Shown here in pieces: positions 39,376-49,325 of a DNA stretch of 64,000 nucleotides. The position numbers and the translations under genes were made by a program. Under the pieces are notes generated by a model, which saw only the letters and a program-made list of their open reading frames with translations, was not told the DNA's origin and did no database searches. This DNA comes from Campylobacter devanensis (lineage in GTDB: Bacteria > Campylobacterota > Campylobacteria > Campylobacterales > Campylobacteraceae): positions 62,001 through 126,000 of the forward strand of contig NZ_CP018788.1 in NCBI RefSeq assembly GCF_002139915.1, given 5' to 3'. The first letter of the stretch is position 1, and each line of letters starts with the position of its first letter.

Positions 39376-39574
39376 CCTATAATGAAAAGATTAAAGCTAA
39401 CCCAAGCTTAAAGCTCCCACCACTTGAATCATATCCAGATTACAATGAGGCTGTAAAGATAAAAGAGAATTTAAGCTACAAACTTGAGAGGCTTTGATAA
39501 AGGCGAGTAGAGATTGGTATAAAGGCGGATATATTAAATTTATATTTGATATAAAAAAGATAAAAAATAGATAA
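39375..39574 (+). pseudogene. Detached C-terminal linker and tail of the preceding transferase
   Basis: Frame from 39375 reads AYNEKIKANPSLKLPPLESY, PDYNEAVKIKENLSYKL, then one G is missing (CTTGAGAGG where other copies have CTTGGAGAGG) and the next frame continues EALIKASRDWYKGGYIKFIF to a stop at 39572. Two single-base losses thus separate this tail from its gene. Confidence 0.75.
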
Positions 39575-39615
39575 ATAAAATAGGCGTATTTATGGTGTTT
39601 TTATTGATATTATGA

Positions 39616-39621
39616 TATAAT
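39616..39621 (+). promoter_or_regulatory. -10 box for the FAD-dependent protein gene
   Basis: TATAAT about 76 bases before ATG 39697; AAAGGAG at 39685 region is the ribosome site. Confidence 0.5.
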
Positions 39622-39696
39622 GAATAATGATCTTTTATATAAATCAAGGATTAAAATCAAAATAAATAATTAAAATTTATGTCAAAAGGAGTATAA

Positions 39697-40941
39697 ATGA
39701 AAATAGGTATTTTAGGTGCTGGAATATCTGGTTTATCTGTGGCTAGATTGTTAAAAGATGATTTTGAAGTAGAAGTTTTAGAAAAAGAATCAGTCGTAGG
39801 TGGCATAGCTAGAACAAGAGATGTAAATGGTATGGCCTATCATGTAAATGGTGGCCATTGCTTTGATTCTAAATATGATGATGTTAAGAAATTTGTTTTT
39901 GATACAGTATTGCCAAAAGATAAATGGAATTATATTCCTAGAAAAGCAGAGGTGCTGTTTAGAGATAGATGGATTAGCTATCCAATCGAATTTTCTATCA
40001 ATCAAATAGATAAAATAGATTCGAATTTAGCTTTTAAAATCACAAATGAAATGTTTAATGCTTCTTATGAAAGTGGGGCAAATTTGCAAGAATGGTTTAT
40101 AAACCACTTTGGAGAGACATTATCTAAAGAGTATTTTATACCATACAATACAAAAATATGGCAAATTTCACCTAAAGAGATGGATAGTGTTTGGATAGAA
40201 GATGAAAAACAAATGAAGCTCCCAGTACCAACTAAAAGAGGATTTTATGATGCTATATTAAATAGGCCAAATGATACTATGGTTCATAAAAATTTCTATT
40301 ATCCTAAAACAAATAATCAAAACACATTTATAGAAGCTTTAGGCGATGGCTTAAATATTCTCACAAATTATGAAGTTAAAAATATAACGAAAGAAAATAA
40401 CCAGTGGATTGTAAATGGAGAGAAAAAATATGGTATTTTGATTAACACAACACCACTTGATTTAATCCCAAATTTACTATCTAATATTCCAAGTGAAGCC
40501 TTGAGCGCATTTAAAAAACTTAAATTTAATAGAGTTACAAACATACTTTGGGAAACAGATGGTAGTTTAAATTTCACATGGGGATATATTCCAGATCCGA
40601 AAATAGGTTTCCATAGAATTAGCAATACCGGCTCGATTGTTCAGCCAAATGGTAAATTTTGTACAACAGAAGTTATAGGCAATGTGCCATACGAAAAGCT
40701 AGTACAAGAAGGTAAGAAATTATCGTTTTTAAAAAATCCTATTGATTATAATGTTACAGAACACGCCTATGTGCATTTTGACTTAAATTACAGCTCGGCC
40801 AAAAAAAGTGCCATCGATTATCTTAATCAATTGGGACTAATCTCTCATGGGCGCTTTGGTGAATGGGAGTATTATAATATGGATGTTTGCATTAAAAGAT
40901 CAATTGATCTTGCTAATAAATTAAAATCTATGCACTTGTAA
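39697..40941 (+). CDS. FAD-dependent oxidoreductase of the UDP-galactopyranose mutase/amine oxidase group
   Basis: 414 residues. The N-terminal Rossmann motif is GILGAGISGLSVARLL with the acidic end of strand 2 (VEVLEKE) and VGGIARTRDVNG, typical of Glf and protoporphyrinogen-oxidase-like proteins. FGETLSKEYFIPYNTKIW is reminiscent of the UGM region that contacts the flavin. A plain Glf is about 370-390 residues and contains conserved Arg residues that I cannot align with certainty, so another capsule sugar oxidoreductase is possible. Separate promoter. Confidence 0.75.
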   Translation: MKIGILGAGISGLSVARLLKDDFEVEVLEKESVVGGIARTRDVNGMAYHVNGGHCFDSKYDDVKKFVFDTVLPKDKWNYIPRKAEVLFRDRWISYPIEFSINQIDKIDSNLAFKITNEMFNASYESGANLQEWFINHFGETLSKEYFIPYNTKIWQISPKEMDSVWIEDEKQMKLPVPTKRGFYDAILNRPNDTMVHKNFYYPKTNNQNTFIEALGDGLNILTNYEVKNITKENNQWIVNGEKKYGILINTTPLDLIPNLLSNIPSEALSAFKKLKFNRVTNILWETDGSLNFTWGYIPDPKIGFHRISNTGSIVQPNGKFCTTEVIGNVPYEKLVQEGKKLSFLKNPIDYNVTEHAYVHFDLNYSSAKKSAIDYLNQLGLISHGRFGEWEYYNMDVCIKRSIDLANKLKSMHL

Positions 40942-41059
40942 TTGATTTTTATTGTCTTCAAGCCAAAGTGTAGTTTTTAAAAATTATGAAACTATAACTT
41001 TGGCATTATAAAATAGATATTAAATAAATAATTTTATTAAATTTTAATAATGATCTTCT

Positions 41060-41065
41060 TATAAT
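41060..41065 (+). promoter_or_regulatory. -10 box of the cdtABC promoter
   Basis: TATAAT 50 bases before the cdtA start, with a T-rich upstream region. Confidence 0.6.
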
Positions 41066-41115
41066 AACCAAGAACAATTATTAATATTAATTTATCAAAT
41101 TCCAAAAGGCCACAA

Positions 41116-41871
41116 ATGAGAAATTTGCTATTTTTGCTCTTTATATCTTTAATTTTCATATCTTGCTCTTCAAGCAAAGCGCCATATTCTCCGCCTATTA
41201 TAGATGATAACTTCACTCGTAATTCTCTAAAAACTCCTATATTAAATAAATTTGATTTAACAAACCCAAATAACCCCACCAACCAAACAAATATAACCCC
41301 ATCAAATAATCAGCCAAATTCAGCTAATCAACTACCCCAAATAACCCAGCCACCGCTATTAACCGCCCCAGCTGCTCTAGGCTCATCCCCATCTCTTGGA
41401 TCTAAATCAGCACCACTAACTATAATAAACCCAAAGGGTGGCTCAGCAATAACCGTTTGGGCATTAGTTCCTGGTAATTGGCTATGGGGATATACCTTAG
41501 ATAACTCTAAAGAGTTTGGTAGAGCTAGGTCTTGGCAAGTTTTAAATCTAGGTAATGATATAGCTTTGATTATAAATTTCCTTACTAATACTTGTATCCA
41601 TGATGAAGGTGGTGGTATAACTCACAGAGATTGTGATATCAATAACAAATCCCAACAATGGCAACTATCAGCTATGGATAATGGCGCCATTCAGATAAAA
41701 TCTAGTGCTTCTAGTAAGTGTATCACAACAGATCTTGGCTCACTAACTCAAACTGGTAGCTACTACAGTCTTGCTATGAGAGAGTGTAATTTTAAGCCAA
41801 ATTTCAATCAACAATGGGTATTTATCCCTGAAGCAGCACCAACCTCACCACTCTTAGGATACCAACAATGA
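41116..41871 (+). CDS. cdtA: Cytolethal distending toxin subunit A
   Basis: 251 residues. Signal peptide with lipobox FISC (Cys at about residue 18), a Pro/Asn-rich segment, then a ricin-type lectin domain: INFLTNTCIHDEGGG, SQQWQLSAMDNGAIQI, SSKCITTDLGS and FNQQWVFIPEAAP, with the QxW repeats. CdtA with CdtC binds host cell surface and delivers CdtB. Overlaps cdtB by 4 bases. Confidence 0.93.
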   Translation: MRNLLFLLFISLIFISCSSSKAPYSPPIIDDNFTRNSLKTPILNKFDLTNPNNPTNQTNITPSNNQPNSANQLPQITQPPLLTAPAALGSSPSLGSKSAPLTIINPKGGSAITVWALVPGNWLWGYTLDNSKEFGRARSWQVLNLGNDIALIINFLTNTCIHDEGGGITHRDCDINNKSQQWQLSAMDNGAIQIKSSASSKCITTDLGSLTQTGSYYSLAMRECNFKPNFNQQWVFIPEAAPTSPLLGYQQ

Positions 41872-42692
41872 AAAATCTATTAATAATACTATTATTTAGC
41901 TTTATAAGCTTATATGCTAATATAGATGATTTTAAAACAGCCACTTGGAATATGCAAGGCTCAAGTGCTAGTAGCGAGGCTAAATGGAGCATTAGTATAG
42001 CTCAAATGTTCTCAGGAGCAAATGGAATAGATGTCTTAGCCATCCAAGAAGCTGGCACCTTACCTGCTACAGCCGAGCCAACTGGAAGGGAGTTTAGAGC
42101 ATTTGGTACTAGTGTGGTTGTAACTGAACATGTGTGGAATATAGGCACAAGATTAAGACCTGATCTAATCTTTATATATTATGCTAGGACAGATTTAGGT
42201 GGTAATAGAGTAAATTTAGCCCTAGCTAGTAGAAGACAAGCTGATGAAGTATTCTTACGACCACCTCCGACAACAGCCTCAAGACCAATGCTAGGAATTA
42301 GAATTAATAATGATGCATTCTTTAGTATTCACGCATTAGCTAATGGCGGAGCTGATGCTTCAGCTATAGTTCATAATATAGATCTATTCTTTCAAAGCAG
42401 CCCAACCCTAGCTAATACCAATTGGATTATAATGGGGGATTTTAATAGAGAACCTGTAGATCTACTTAGCTCATTTGAATTAGAGTTAAGACTTAGAACT
42501 AGGATAATTACTAATAACGCAATAACTCAAATAAGTGCTAGAAGAACTCTAGATTACGCTGTAGTAGGTAACTCCAATAGAGCTATCGCACCAGCACCAC
42601 TACCACCAATATCAGCTAGCACATTCTTTAGTGGATTTAGAACTCACATAGCAAGTGATCACTTCCCTGTAACATTTAGGAGATTTCCATGA
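41868..42692 (+). CDS. cdtB: Cytolethal distending toxin subunit B (DNase I-like)
   Basis: 274 residues with a signal peptide (about 1-18). The DNase I/phosphatase core is complete: FKTATWNMQGSSASSE, VLAIQEAG (Glu), FFSIHALANGGADA (His), WIIMGDFNREP (Asp and Asn) and ASDHFPVTF (Asp-His). It damages host DNA after entry. The overlap with cdtA and cdtC shows a tight operon. Confidence 0.96.
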   Translation: MKNLLIILLFSFISLYANIDDFKTATWNMQGSSASSEAKWSISIAQMFSGANGIDVLAIQEAGTLPATAEPTGREFRAFGTSVVVTEHVWNIGTRLRPDLIFIYYARTDLGGNRVNLALASRRQADEVFLRPPPTTASRPMLGIRINNDAFFSIHALANGGADASAIVHNIDLFFQSSPTLANTNWIIMGDFNREPVDLLSSFELELRLRTRIITNNAITQISARRTLDYAVVGNSNRAIAPAPLPPISASTFFSGFRTHIASDHFPVTFRRFP

Positions 42693-43450
42693 AAATAGCT
42701 ATAAAAATATCTTTAATATCTTTAATCTCTATATTTATCATTGGTTGTAGCGGAGCTAAAGTAGAACAACCAAAGCAAGATATGAGCTTTTTAAAGCTTG
42801 ATGACTCTAAGGGATTTGCAGGAGATATAAGCAAAGCCCCAGATGAAACAAAAGCCCCAGATAGAGATCCATTATTAAAAGATGAAAAAACACAAACACC
42901 AATCTTAACTAGCTCAAATAATCAAGATGGGTTTGATCCATTTACCTTGCCTTTAAGTCTAAGATCACTTGATACAGGTATGCCTTTAGTAGTCAATTTA
43001 AATAAATCAGATGAAACTTTTAATTATAACCTAAGAGAGATTAAGGCATTTGAGCCAACTATAATTAGTGAGATTAAAAGGGTTGATAGCTTTGCACATT
43101 TAAGCCTTGAGTATGTGCAGTTTGTATCAGCTAATGATATAAATAGTTGCCTCGGGATTGATGAGAGTGGATTTTTTGCTTTAAAGAATTGTATTGGGGA
43201 TTTAGATAGAAAGAAGTTTGAAACTGTATTTCAACTCATCCCACTACTAAGTGATGCTGTAGAGATAAGATCACTAGTCCTAGGTGGTAAAGAGTGTATA
43301 AGTACATTTGAAAATCCAAATTTAGAGCCATGGCAAAGAGTAGGAATAAATAGATGTGAATTAAGAGAGGGCTTTAGCGTAGATGCATCTAAACTTTGGG
43401 CTATTATGCCTGAAATAAAAGAAGCAGCCATAATCCAACCGGTGGATTGA
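42689..43450 (+). CDS. cdtC: Cytolethal distending toxin subunit C
   Basis: 253 residues. Lipoprotein-type leader IFIIGCSGAK, then a lectin-like domain with VSANDINSCLGIDESGFFAL, FETVFQLIPLLSDAVEIR and GGKECISTFENPNLEPWQRV, and SKLWAIMPEI at the end. The position after cdtB and the 4-base overlap identify it. The toxin genes are flanked by capsule sugar genes on both sides. Confidence 0.92.
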   Translation: MKIAIKISLISLISIFIIGCSGAKVEQPKQDMSFLKLDDSKGFAGDISKAPDETKAPDRDPLLKDEKTQTPILTSSNNQDGFDPFTLPLSLRSLDTGMPLVVNLNKSDETFNYNLREIKAFEPTIISEIKRVDSFAHLSLEYVQFVSANDINSCLGIDESGFFALKNCIGDLDRKKFETVFQLIPLLSDAVEIRSLVLGGKECISTFENPNLEPWQRVGINRCELREGFSVDASKLWAIMPEIKEAAIIQPVD

Positions 43451-43623
43451 GTTAAAATAAGTAGATTAAATCAATCAAATTCCGATCAAAATATAAATAA
43501 ATCTTATAAGAAATTTAGGTTTGGTGGATGAATTTAGGTTACTAAATAAAGTAAAAATTATTTATTAAATTTAAAATTTCAATTTTAAATTTAAAATTAA
43601 TAAGATTGTGTTATAGAAGAAAA

Positions 43624-44304
43624 TTAATTAATATCAATAAAAGCTTGATAGTCTTGCGGGATTCCAATATCAATAAAGTAGTCATCAAATACGCAGGCTC
43701 TAGCTTTGAGAGCTAAAAAATTATTTTGAAAAAACTCTTCAAATGAGAATTTGGCATTTAAACTAAAATCGTCAAATATATCTTTACTAACTAGATAAAT
43801 TCCGCCATTGATAAATCCATCGGGTGTGAATTTTTTCTCATTAAATGCTGTTATATTATGATTTTTATCGATATTTACACTCCCATATCTATCAAAATTA
43901 TTCATATGTTTTAAAGCTATACAAATTTTGCTATCATCTAGTTTTAAATTGTTTAGATTTATATCAAAAATTGTATCACCATTAAGTATATATACGCTAT
44001 TTTGATCTACTAATTTTAAAGCTTCCATAATCGCTCCACCAGTGCCTAGTGGCTCATCTTCTATGCTATAGACAATCTCTATATCTAGATATGAATTTTG
44101 AAAATAATTTTGTATTATTTCATATTTATATGAAACGGCCAAGATAACTTTTTTGATATTTTGTCTTTTTAAATACTCTAGGATAAACGCTAAGAAAGGT
44201 TTGTTTTTAACAGGCGCCATAGGTTTTGGCAGGTTTGGTAACACGCTTTTAAGGCGTGTCCCAAGTCCGCCACATAATATGATCGCTTCTTTAGGGCTAT
44301 TCAT
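43624..44304 (-). CDS. hddC: D-glycero-D-manno-heptose 1-phosphate guanylyltransferase
   Basis: 226 residues: EAIILCGGLGTRLKSVLPNL, PKPMAPVKNKPF, LNGDTIFDINL and the C-terminal DDYFIDIGIPQDYQAF of the HddC family. It makes GDP-D-glycero-alpha-D-manno-heptose, the donor for capsule heptoses. Directly follows gmhA on the minus strand, without a gap. Convergent with cdtC. Confidence 0.92.
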   Translation of the reverse strand: MNSPKEAIILCGGLGTRLKSVLPNLPKPMAPVKNKPFLAFILEYLKRQNIKKVILAVSYKYEIIQNYFQNSYLDIEIVYSIEDEPLGTGGAIMEALKLVDQNSVYILNGDTIFDINLNNLKLDDSKICIALKHMNNFDRYGSVNIDKNHNITAFNEKKFTPDGFINGGIYLVSKDIFDDFSLNAKFSFEEFFQNNFLALKARACVFDDYFIDIGIPQDYQAFIDIN

Positions 44305-44901
44305 CTATTTAAAACCTTTTCCAAATATCTCTTCTTCTACGATAGCACAAATAATATGCCCTATAACAATGTGAGATTCTTGAATTCTAGGGGTGCAATT
44401 TGATGGCACTTTGATACAATAATCACACAAATCAGCCATTTTGCCGCCGCTTTGACCAGTAAGCCCTATAGAGATTATCTCTTTTTCTTTACATACTTTT
44501 AGGGCTTCTATGATATTGGTGCTATTTCCGCTTGTTGATATTCCTATAAAAATATCACCTTTTACGCCTTGGGCTTGAACTTGTCTAGCAAATAATCTAT
44601 CATACCCATAGTCATTACCAATAGCTGTTAAAATGCTTGTATCAGTAGTGAGGGCTATGCTAGGAATTCCGGGCCTATCAAAATAAAATCTACTTACAAA
44701 CTCACCTGCTATATGTTGGGCATCGGCAGCACTCCCGCCATTGCCAGCGAGCATGGTTTTAAAGCCATTTTTGTAAGCATTTGTAGTGATTAAGGCCACC
44801 TTTTGGATAAGCTCTATTAGGGCTTTATCTTGTAAAATTTGATTTTTTACTTGTATTGAGTCTTCAAAATGACTTTTTATATATTGATTTATAATTTCCA
44901 C
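44305..44901 (-). CDS. gmhA: Sedoheptulose 7-phosphate isomerase
   Basis: 198 residues with a SIS domain: KTMLAGNGGSAADAQHIAGEFV, GISTSGNSTNIIEAL, IGLTGQSGGKMADLCD and the closing ESHIVIGHIICAIVEE. Converts sedoheptulose 7-phosphate to manno-heptose 7-phosphate. Being next to hddA and hddC, this is the capsule-dedicated copy. Overlaps hddA by 13 bases. Confidence 0.94.
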   Translation of the reverse strand: MEIINQYIKSHFEDSIQVKNQILQDKALIELIQKVALITTNAYKNGFKTMLAGNGGSAADAQHIAGEFVSRFYFDRPGIPSIALTTDTSILTAIGNDYGYDRLFARQVQAQGVKGDIFIGISTSGNSTNIIEALKVCKEKEIISIGLTGQSGGKMADLCDYCIKVPSNCTPRIQESHIVIGHIICAIVEEEIFGKGFK

Positions 44902-45908
44902 GATTTTGCTCCTTCTTTGGTAAATGAGAAGTCTTGGACATATCCTGATTGTTGATTTAGAATTTTAATTAGATTATATTTTTTGATTGGATCTACTAAG
45001 AAAAACATAAATCCACCCGCTCCAGCTCCACTAGTTTTGCCGCTATATGCGCCATTTTCCATAGCTAGATTATAAATTCTGTCTAATTCATCGTTGCTAA
45101 CTATATCGGAGATAATTTTTTTAGATTTCCAAGATTTGCCTAAAATTTGAGCTATAGTATCAAAATCAGCCCTAAATAGAGCCTCTTTCATAGCTACCGC
45201 ATCTTGTTTTATCGCATGCATTGCCTCAAGTGATTTGCTATCTCCTAATTTGCCTTTTTTGTGCTCTTCTATATCTTTGGCTTCTCTAGTAATGTTGGTA
45301 AAATATAAAACTACTCTAGATTCAAGCTCGCTAGCGATCCAATTTTTGATTCTTAATGGATTTACAATTACTCTTTTATTGTCATAAAATTCCATAAAGT
45401 TAAATCCGCCAAAGGTAGCAGCGTATTGATCTTGAGCGCCACCTACGATTCCTAAGTCTTCACGCTCGATTTCATAAGCAAGTTTTGCTATATCATATTC
45501 TCCAAGTGGTAGATTTAGCCATTCTGTGAATGCTTGAATTATTCCTACGACTAGAGTAGAGCTCCCACCAAGGCCACTTCCACTAGGGACATCTGAATAT
45601 GTATGGAGCGAAAAACTTAAAGGTTTATAGGTAAAATCTTTTACAATGCGATTATAAACTGCCTTAAAAATATCTAAATTTCCATCATTTTCTAAATGCA
45701 ATTTGCTATTGTATTTTGCGTATGAGTTAGTATCTGGCGAATCAAATATAATTGTGTTATCATCTCTTGGGATTAATGTGCAATGAATATAAAGGGATAT
45801 CGTAGTATTTAAAACATAACCAGTGTATTTATCACAATATAAATTGATATCTGTACCACCGCCAGCTAATCCTAATCTAAGCGGGGTTTGAGAACGAATA
45901 ATTTTCAT
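44889..45908 (-). CDS. hddA: D-glycero-D-manno-heptose 7-phosphate kinase
   Basis: 339 residues, GHMP kinase: SQTPLRLGLAGGGTDINLY, DVPSGSGLGGSSTLVVGI (ATP loop), KTSGAGAGGFMFFLVDP (motif 3). It phosphorylates manno-heptose 7-phosphate at C1. First gene of the minus-strand hddA-gmhA-hddC block; TTAGGA supports the ATG. Confidence 0.94.
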   Translation of the reverse strand: MKIIRSQTPLRLGLAGGGTDINLYCDKYTGYVLNTTISLYIHCTLIPRDDNTIIFDSPDTNSYAKYNSKLHLENDGNLDIFKAVYNRIVKDFTYKPLSFSLHTYSDVPSGSGLGGSSTLVVGIIQAFTEWLNLPLGEYDIAKLAYEIEREDLGIVGGAQDQYAATFGGFNFMEFYDNKRVIVNPLRIKNWIASELESRVVLYFTNITREAKDIEEHKKGKLGDSKSLEAMHAIKQDAVAMKEALFRADFDTIAQILGKSWKSKKIISDIVSNDELDRIYNLAMENGAYSGKTSGAGAGGFMFFLVDPIKKYNLIKILNQQSGYVQDFSFTKEGAKSWKL

Positions 45909-46142
45909 AAAATTTCCTAATATTTTAAAAAATGGAACGATTAATTATAACCTAAATAAATTAAAACTAGTATTAAACTATTATATTAATTTTCTATTGT
46001 TACAAAAGCAGTAAAAACCAACATAGCTTTTGGTTTGATTATAGTTTAAAATAGTCCAAATTTCTTTTATTGAGTGTTTTGATTCTAATAATTTTTTAAT
46101 CTTATCAATATCTTTATCATAAAAGCTATTAAATGAATTCTT

Positions 46143-47042
46143 AATGAGATATATAATTTAGCAGCTCAAAGCCATGTACATGTGAGTTTCGAAACGCCAG
46201 AATACACAGCAAATGCCGATGCCTTAGGAACTTTGAGAATTTTAGAGGCGGTTAAATTCTTAGGCTTAGAATCAAAAACAAGAATATACCAAGCATCTAC
46301 ATCTGAATTATATGGAAAAGTTCAAGAGATACCGCAAAATGAAAAGACTCCATTTTATCCACACAGTCCTTATGCCGTGGCTAAAATGTATGCTTATTGG
46401 ATTACTATAAATTATAGGGAGGCTTATAATATTTTTGCTTGTAATGGAATTTTGTTTAATCACGAAAGTCCGATTCGTGGCGAGACATTTGTAACTAGAA
46501 AAATTACTAGAGCTGTTTCTAAAATAGCTTTAAATTTACAAGATTGTGTATATTTAGGAAATCTAAACGCAAAAAGAGATTGGGGACATGCTAAAGATTA
46601 TGTAAAAATGATGTGGCTTATACTCCAATATAAAGAGCCAAAAGATTGGGTGATTGCTACTGGACAAACGACAATGGTTAGGGATTTTGTGAAATTAGCT
46701 TTTTTGTATTGCGGGATAGAGCTTGAATTTAAGGGTCAAGGCGTTGATGAAATAGGCGTGATATCAAGTATAGATTATCAAAAGGCTTTGAATTTAAATA
46801 TCGATCTATCTCATCTTAAAATAGGCCAAGTAGTGGTGAAAATAGATCCTAGATATTTTAGACCTACAGAGGTTGATCTATTGTTAGGAGACCCAAGCCA
46901 AGCTCAAAATGAATTAGGTTGAAAAAGAGAATTTTCTTTATCTGATTTGGTAGATGATATGATGCAAAGCGATCTAAATTTGATGAAAAAAGATCAATTT
47001 TTACAAAATAATGGTTTTAAAATTATGCGTTATTATGAGTAA
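46143..47042 (+). pseudogene. gmd: GDP-mannose 4,6-dehydratase remnant, 5'-truncated and with a nonsense codon
   Basis: Recognisable from [20 protein letters not shown] at 46143 onward, including [19 protein letters not shown] and [14 protein letters not shown] (YxxxK), [20 protein letters not shown] and [20 protein letters not shown]. The expected Trp codon after NELG is TGA (46920-46922); coding then continues KREFSLSDLVDDMM to a stop at 47040. The first ~75 residues with the Rossmann GxxGxxG are missing. It lies on the plus strand amid minus-strand genes. Non-functional. Confidence 0.88.
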
Positions 47043-47091
47043 TAAATTTAGATAAATAGCAATATTGCTATTTATCTTTAAGTATATAAAT

Positions 47092-48117
47092 TTATCTATT
47101 TAGAGGGATTCTACCTTTTTTGATCTCATCTCTCCAATGATTTAACAGGTCTTCAAACATCTTTCTAGCTGGAATCTCTGGCTTCCAATTGATAAAGCTT
47201 TTGATTTTGGTATTGTCAAACATTTGATAATCAGCATCAATTGGGCGAAGTCTATTAGCATCTTCTTGAATTTTGATATCATCTCTTTTTGAAAATCCAA
47301 GCAATATATCTATAACTTCAGGTAGCTTAAATGCCTCTTCTCCTGCTATATTAAAAGCCTCTCCGCAAGGGACTTTGCCTTTTTGGCTCTCTAGCGATAA
47401 AAGATAATACGCTCTAATAGCATCACGGCAATCTTGGAAAGTTCTAACACTTGATAGATTTCCAACTTTTATAATTGGCTCTTGCAGGCCTGCTTCTATT
47501 AGGGCAATTTGCTTAGCTACTGTACTTTCAAAAAAGACATCGCTACGCCTTGGGCCACTATGTGTTCCCATTCTAGTTACATAGGTTTTAATACCATAAG
47601 CCTCGCCATAAAATCTACCTAAATAGTCAGTTCCGATTTTGCTAATGCTATATGGACTAGCGCCGTGAAATGGGGTATCTTCATTTAATTTTATTCCAAC
47701 TTTTGCTCTACCATAAACCTCGCTTGATGAGCATACATGGACAACTGGGTCATAACCATCTTTTTGTTTTAAGGCTCTTATATTTTCTAATATATTTGCT
47801 GTGCCTATGATGTTTGTTTGTAGTGTTTCGATTGGAATATCAAAAGAAGTTTTAGGAAAAGACTGTGCAGCTAGGTGAAAAATAACATCCGGACGATGAA
47901 ATTCAAAAAGCTTTTGAATACTTGAATAGTCATTTAAATCAGCGTAATATACGCTTATTCTATCATTTTTATTGATTCTATCGCTTAAATGATAGATATT
48001 ATCCATAGGTTCTTGCCAACGCATCATACCTATAATTTCATAATCTGTATTTTCTAGTAGAAAATCAGCCATTTGAGAGCCTACTTGCCCTGTAAATCCT
48101 GTAATTAGAGCTTTCAT
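47092..48117 (-). CDS. GDP-sugar (probably GDP-manno-heptose) 4,6-dehydratase
   Basis: 341 residues, short-chain dehydrogenase fold: ALITGFTGQVGSQMADFLLE (NADP loop), FHLAAQSFPKTSFDIP, CSSSEVYGRAKVG and SPYSISKIGTDYLGRFYGE (YxxxK). Related to Gmd but of the type (WcbK/DmhA/DdahA) that acts on GDP-manno-heptose. With HddC product made next door, it would give the GDP-4-keto-6-deoxy-heptose that feeds the reductases, epimerases and 3-dehydrase upstream. Substrate by context. Confidence 0.85.
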   Translation of the reverse strand: MKALITGFTGQVGSQMADFLLENTDYEIIGMMRWQEPMDNIYHLSDRINKNDRISVYYADLNDYSSIQKLFEFHRPDVIFHLAAQSFPKTSFDIPIETLQTNIIGTANILENIRALKQKDGYDPVVHVCSSSEVYGRAKVGIKLNEDTPFHGASPYSISKIGTDYLGRFYGEAYGIKTYVTRMGTHSGPRRSDVFFESTVAKQIALIEAGLQEPIIKVGNLSSVRTFQDCRDAIRAYYLLSLESQKGKVPCGEAFNIAGEEAFKLPEVIDILLGFSKRDDIKIQEDANRLRPIDADYQMFDNTKIKSFINWKPEIPARKMFEDLLNHWRDEIKKGRIPLNR

Positions 48118-48180
48118 TATTAAATTTCCTTAAAATTGAATTACATTATGGTAGCATTTAATTGCTAAAAATATTATAAA

Positions 48181-49238
48181 TTATCTACTCCAAACACCAT
48201 ACATTTCTATCATTTTTTTAAGACCATTTTTTAGCGAAATTTTATTTTGGTATCCGAGTTTATTAATTTTTTTCCTACTCATTGTTTTTCTTAATGTTCC
48301 ATCATTGCGACTTAGTTCTTTTTCAAAAATTAACTCACCTTTATAATCCATCAACTTAACAATTAAAAACGATAGCTCTTTTATACTTACTGGCTCTCCA
48401 TCTGTAAAATTTACAAATGAACTTATAAGATTACCATTTTCATCATATTCGCAAAGATCTTTGAAGTCTATATTTTGTGCTAAATATATACAAAATCCAG
48501 CTAAATCTCTAGAATTGGCAAATTCTCTAGCTGCAGCACCAGTACCAATCATCTTGATATAATTGTCAAATATACCATGCTTATCGCAAAATTCCAAAGC
48601 CTCTTTTTGATTTAAATTTAAATCCTTACAAAGAGCATTTATATTATTTTCATTACGCATTTTAGCTAGATATATCTTTCTAAAAATACCGGCTTGTACA
48701 TGCGAATCTTCAATATTAAAATTATCATTTTCTCCATAAATACTAGTTGGTGCTACACATAAAAAGTTTTTTCCTTTTTCTAAATTTAGATATTCACATA
48801 GTTTAATTCCTGCTACTTTGCCTATAGCATAGCTTTCATTATTAGGTTGAAAAGCACCTTCGAGCATATATCTTTCTTCTAATGGCAATGGCGCATCCTT
48901 AGGAAAAACACATGCAGAAGCTAGATAAATTAACTTTTTAACTCCATTATTTGCAGCAGCCCAAATAACATTATTTTGCATCATGATATTATTGTATAAA
49001 AATTCAGCCGGATATTTCTTTTGTTTGATAAATCCACCCGCAAAAGCAGCACTGAAAAATACATAATCAGGTTTTTCTTGTTCAAAAATTCATTTACAGC
49101 TTTTTGATTAATCAAATCCAGTTCATTATGGGTTTTATATATTAAATTTGCATATCCTTGCTTTTGCAATTCCTCTATAATTGCACTACCTACTAAGCCT
49201 CTATGCCCGGAGATATAAATTTTAGAATTTTTATCCAT
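48181..49238 (-). pseudogene. WcaG-like NDP-sugar reductase/epimerase with single-base frameshift (third paralogue)
   Basis: Starts at ATG 49238 ([20 protein letters not shown]) with AAAGG upstream, and breaks after NEFL at an A5 run (49084-49088 on the plus strand; six would keep frame). The second frame restores [20 protein letters not shown] and covers KLIYLASACVFPKDAP, SYAIGKVAGIKLCEYLN (YxxxK) and IGTGAAAREFANSRDLAG to 48181. Related to GDP-L-fucose synthase and to the MlghC/DdahC heptose C4 reductases. Probably inactive unless the indel is an error. Confidence 0.8.
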
Positions 49239-49325
49239 TGCAAATCCTTTTAGAATCTGCAATGAAATTTAAGTTATTTATTGCATTAAATGTAGTTGTA
49301 TAGGTTAAATTTATAAATTTAGACT

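Noticed and set aside
46014-46036. AAACCAA/TTGGTTT inverted repeat upstream of hddA
   Set aside because: Short stem, no T-run, unclear strand; not enough to call a terminator or operator.
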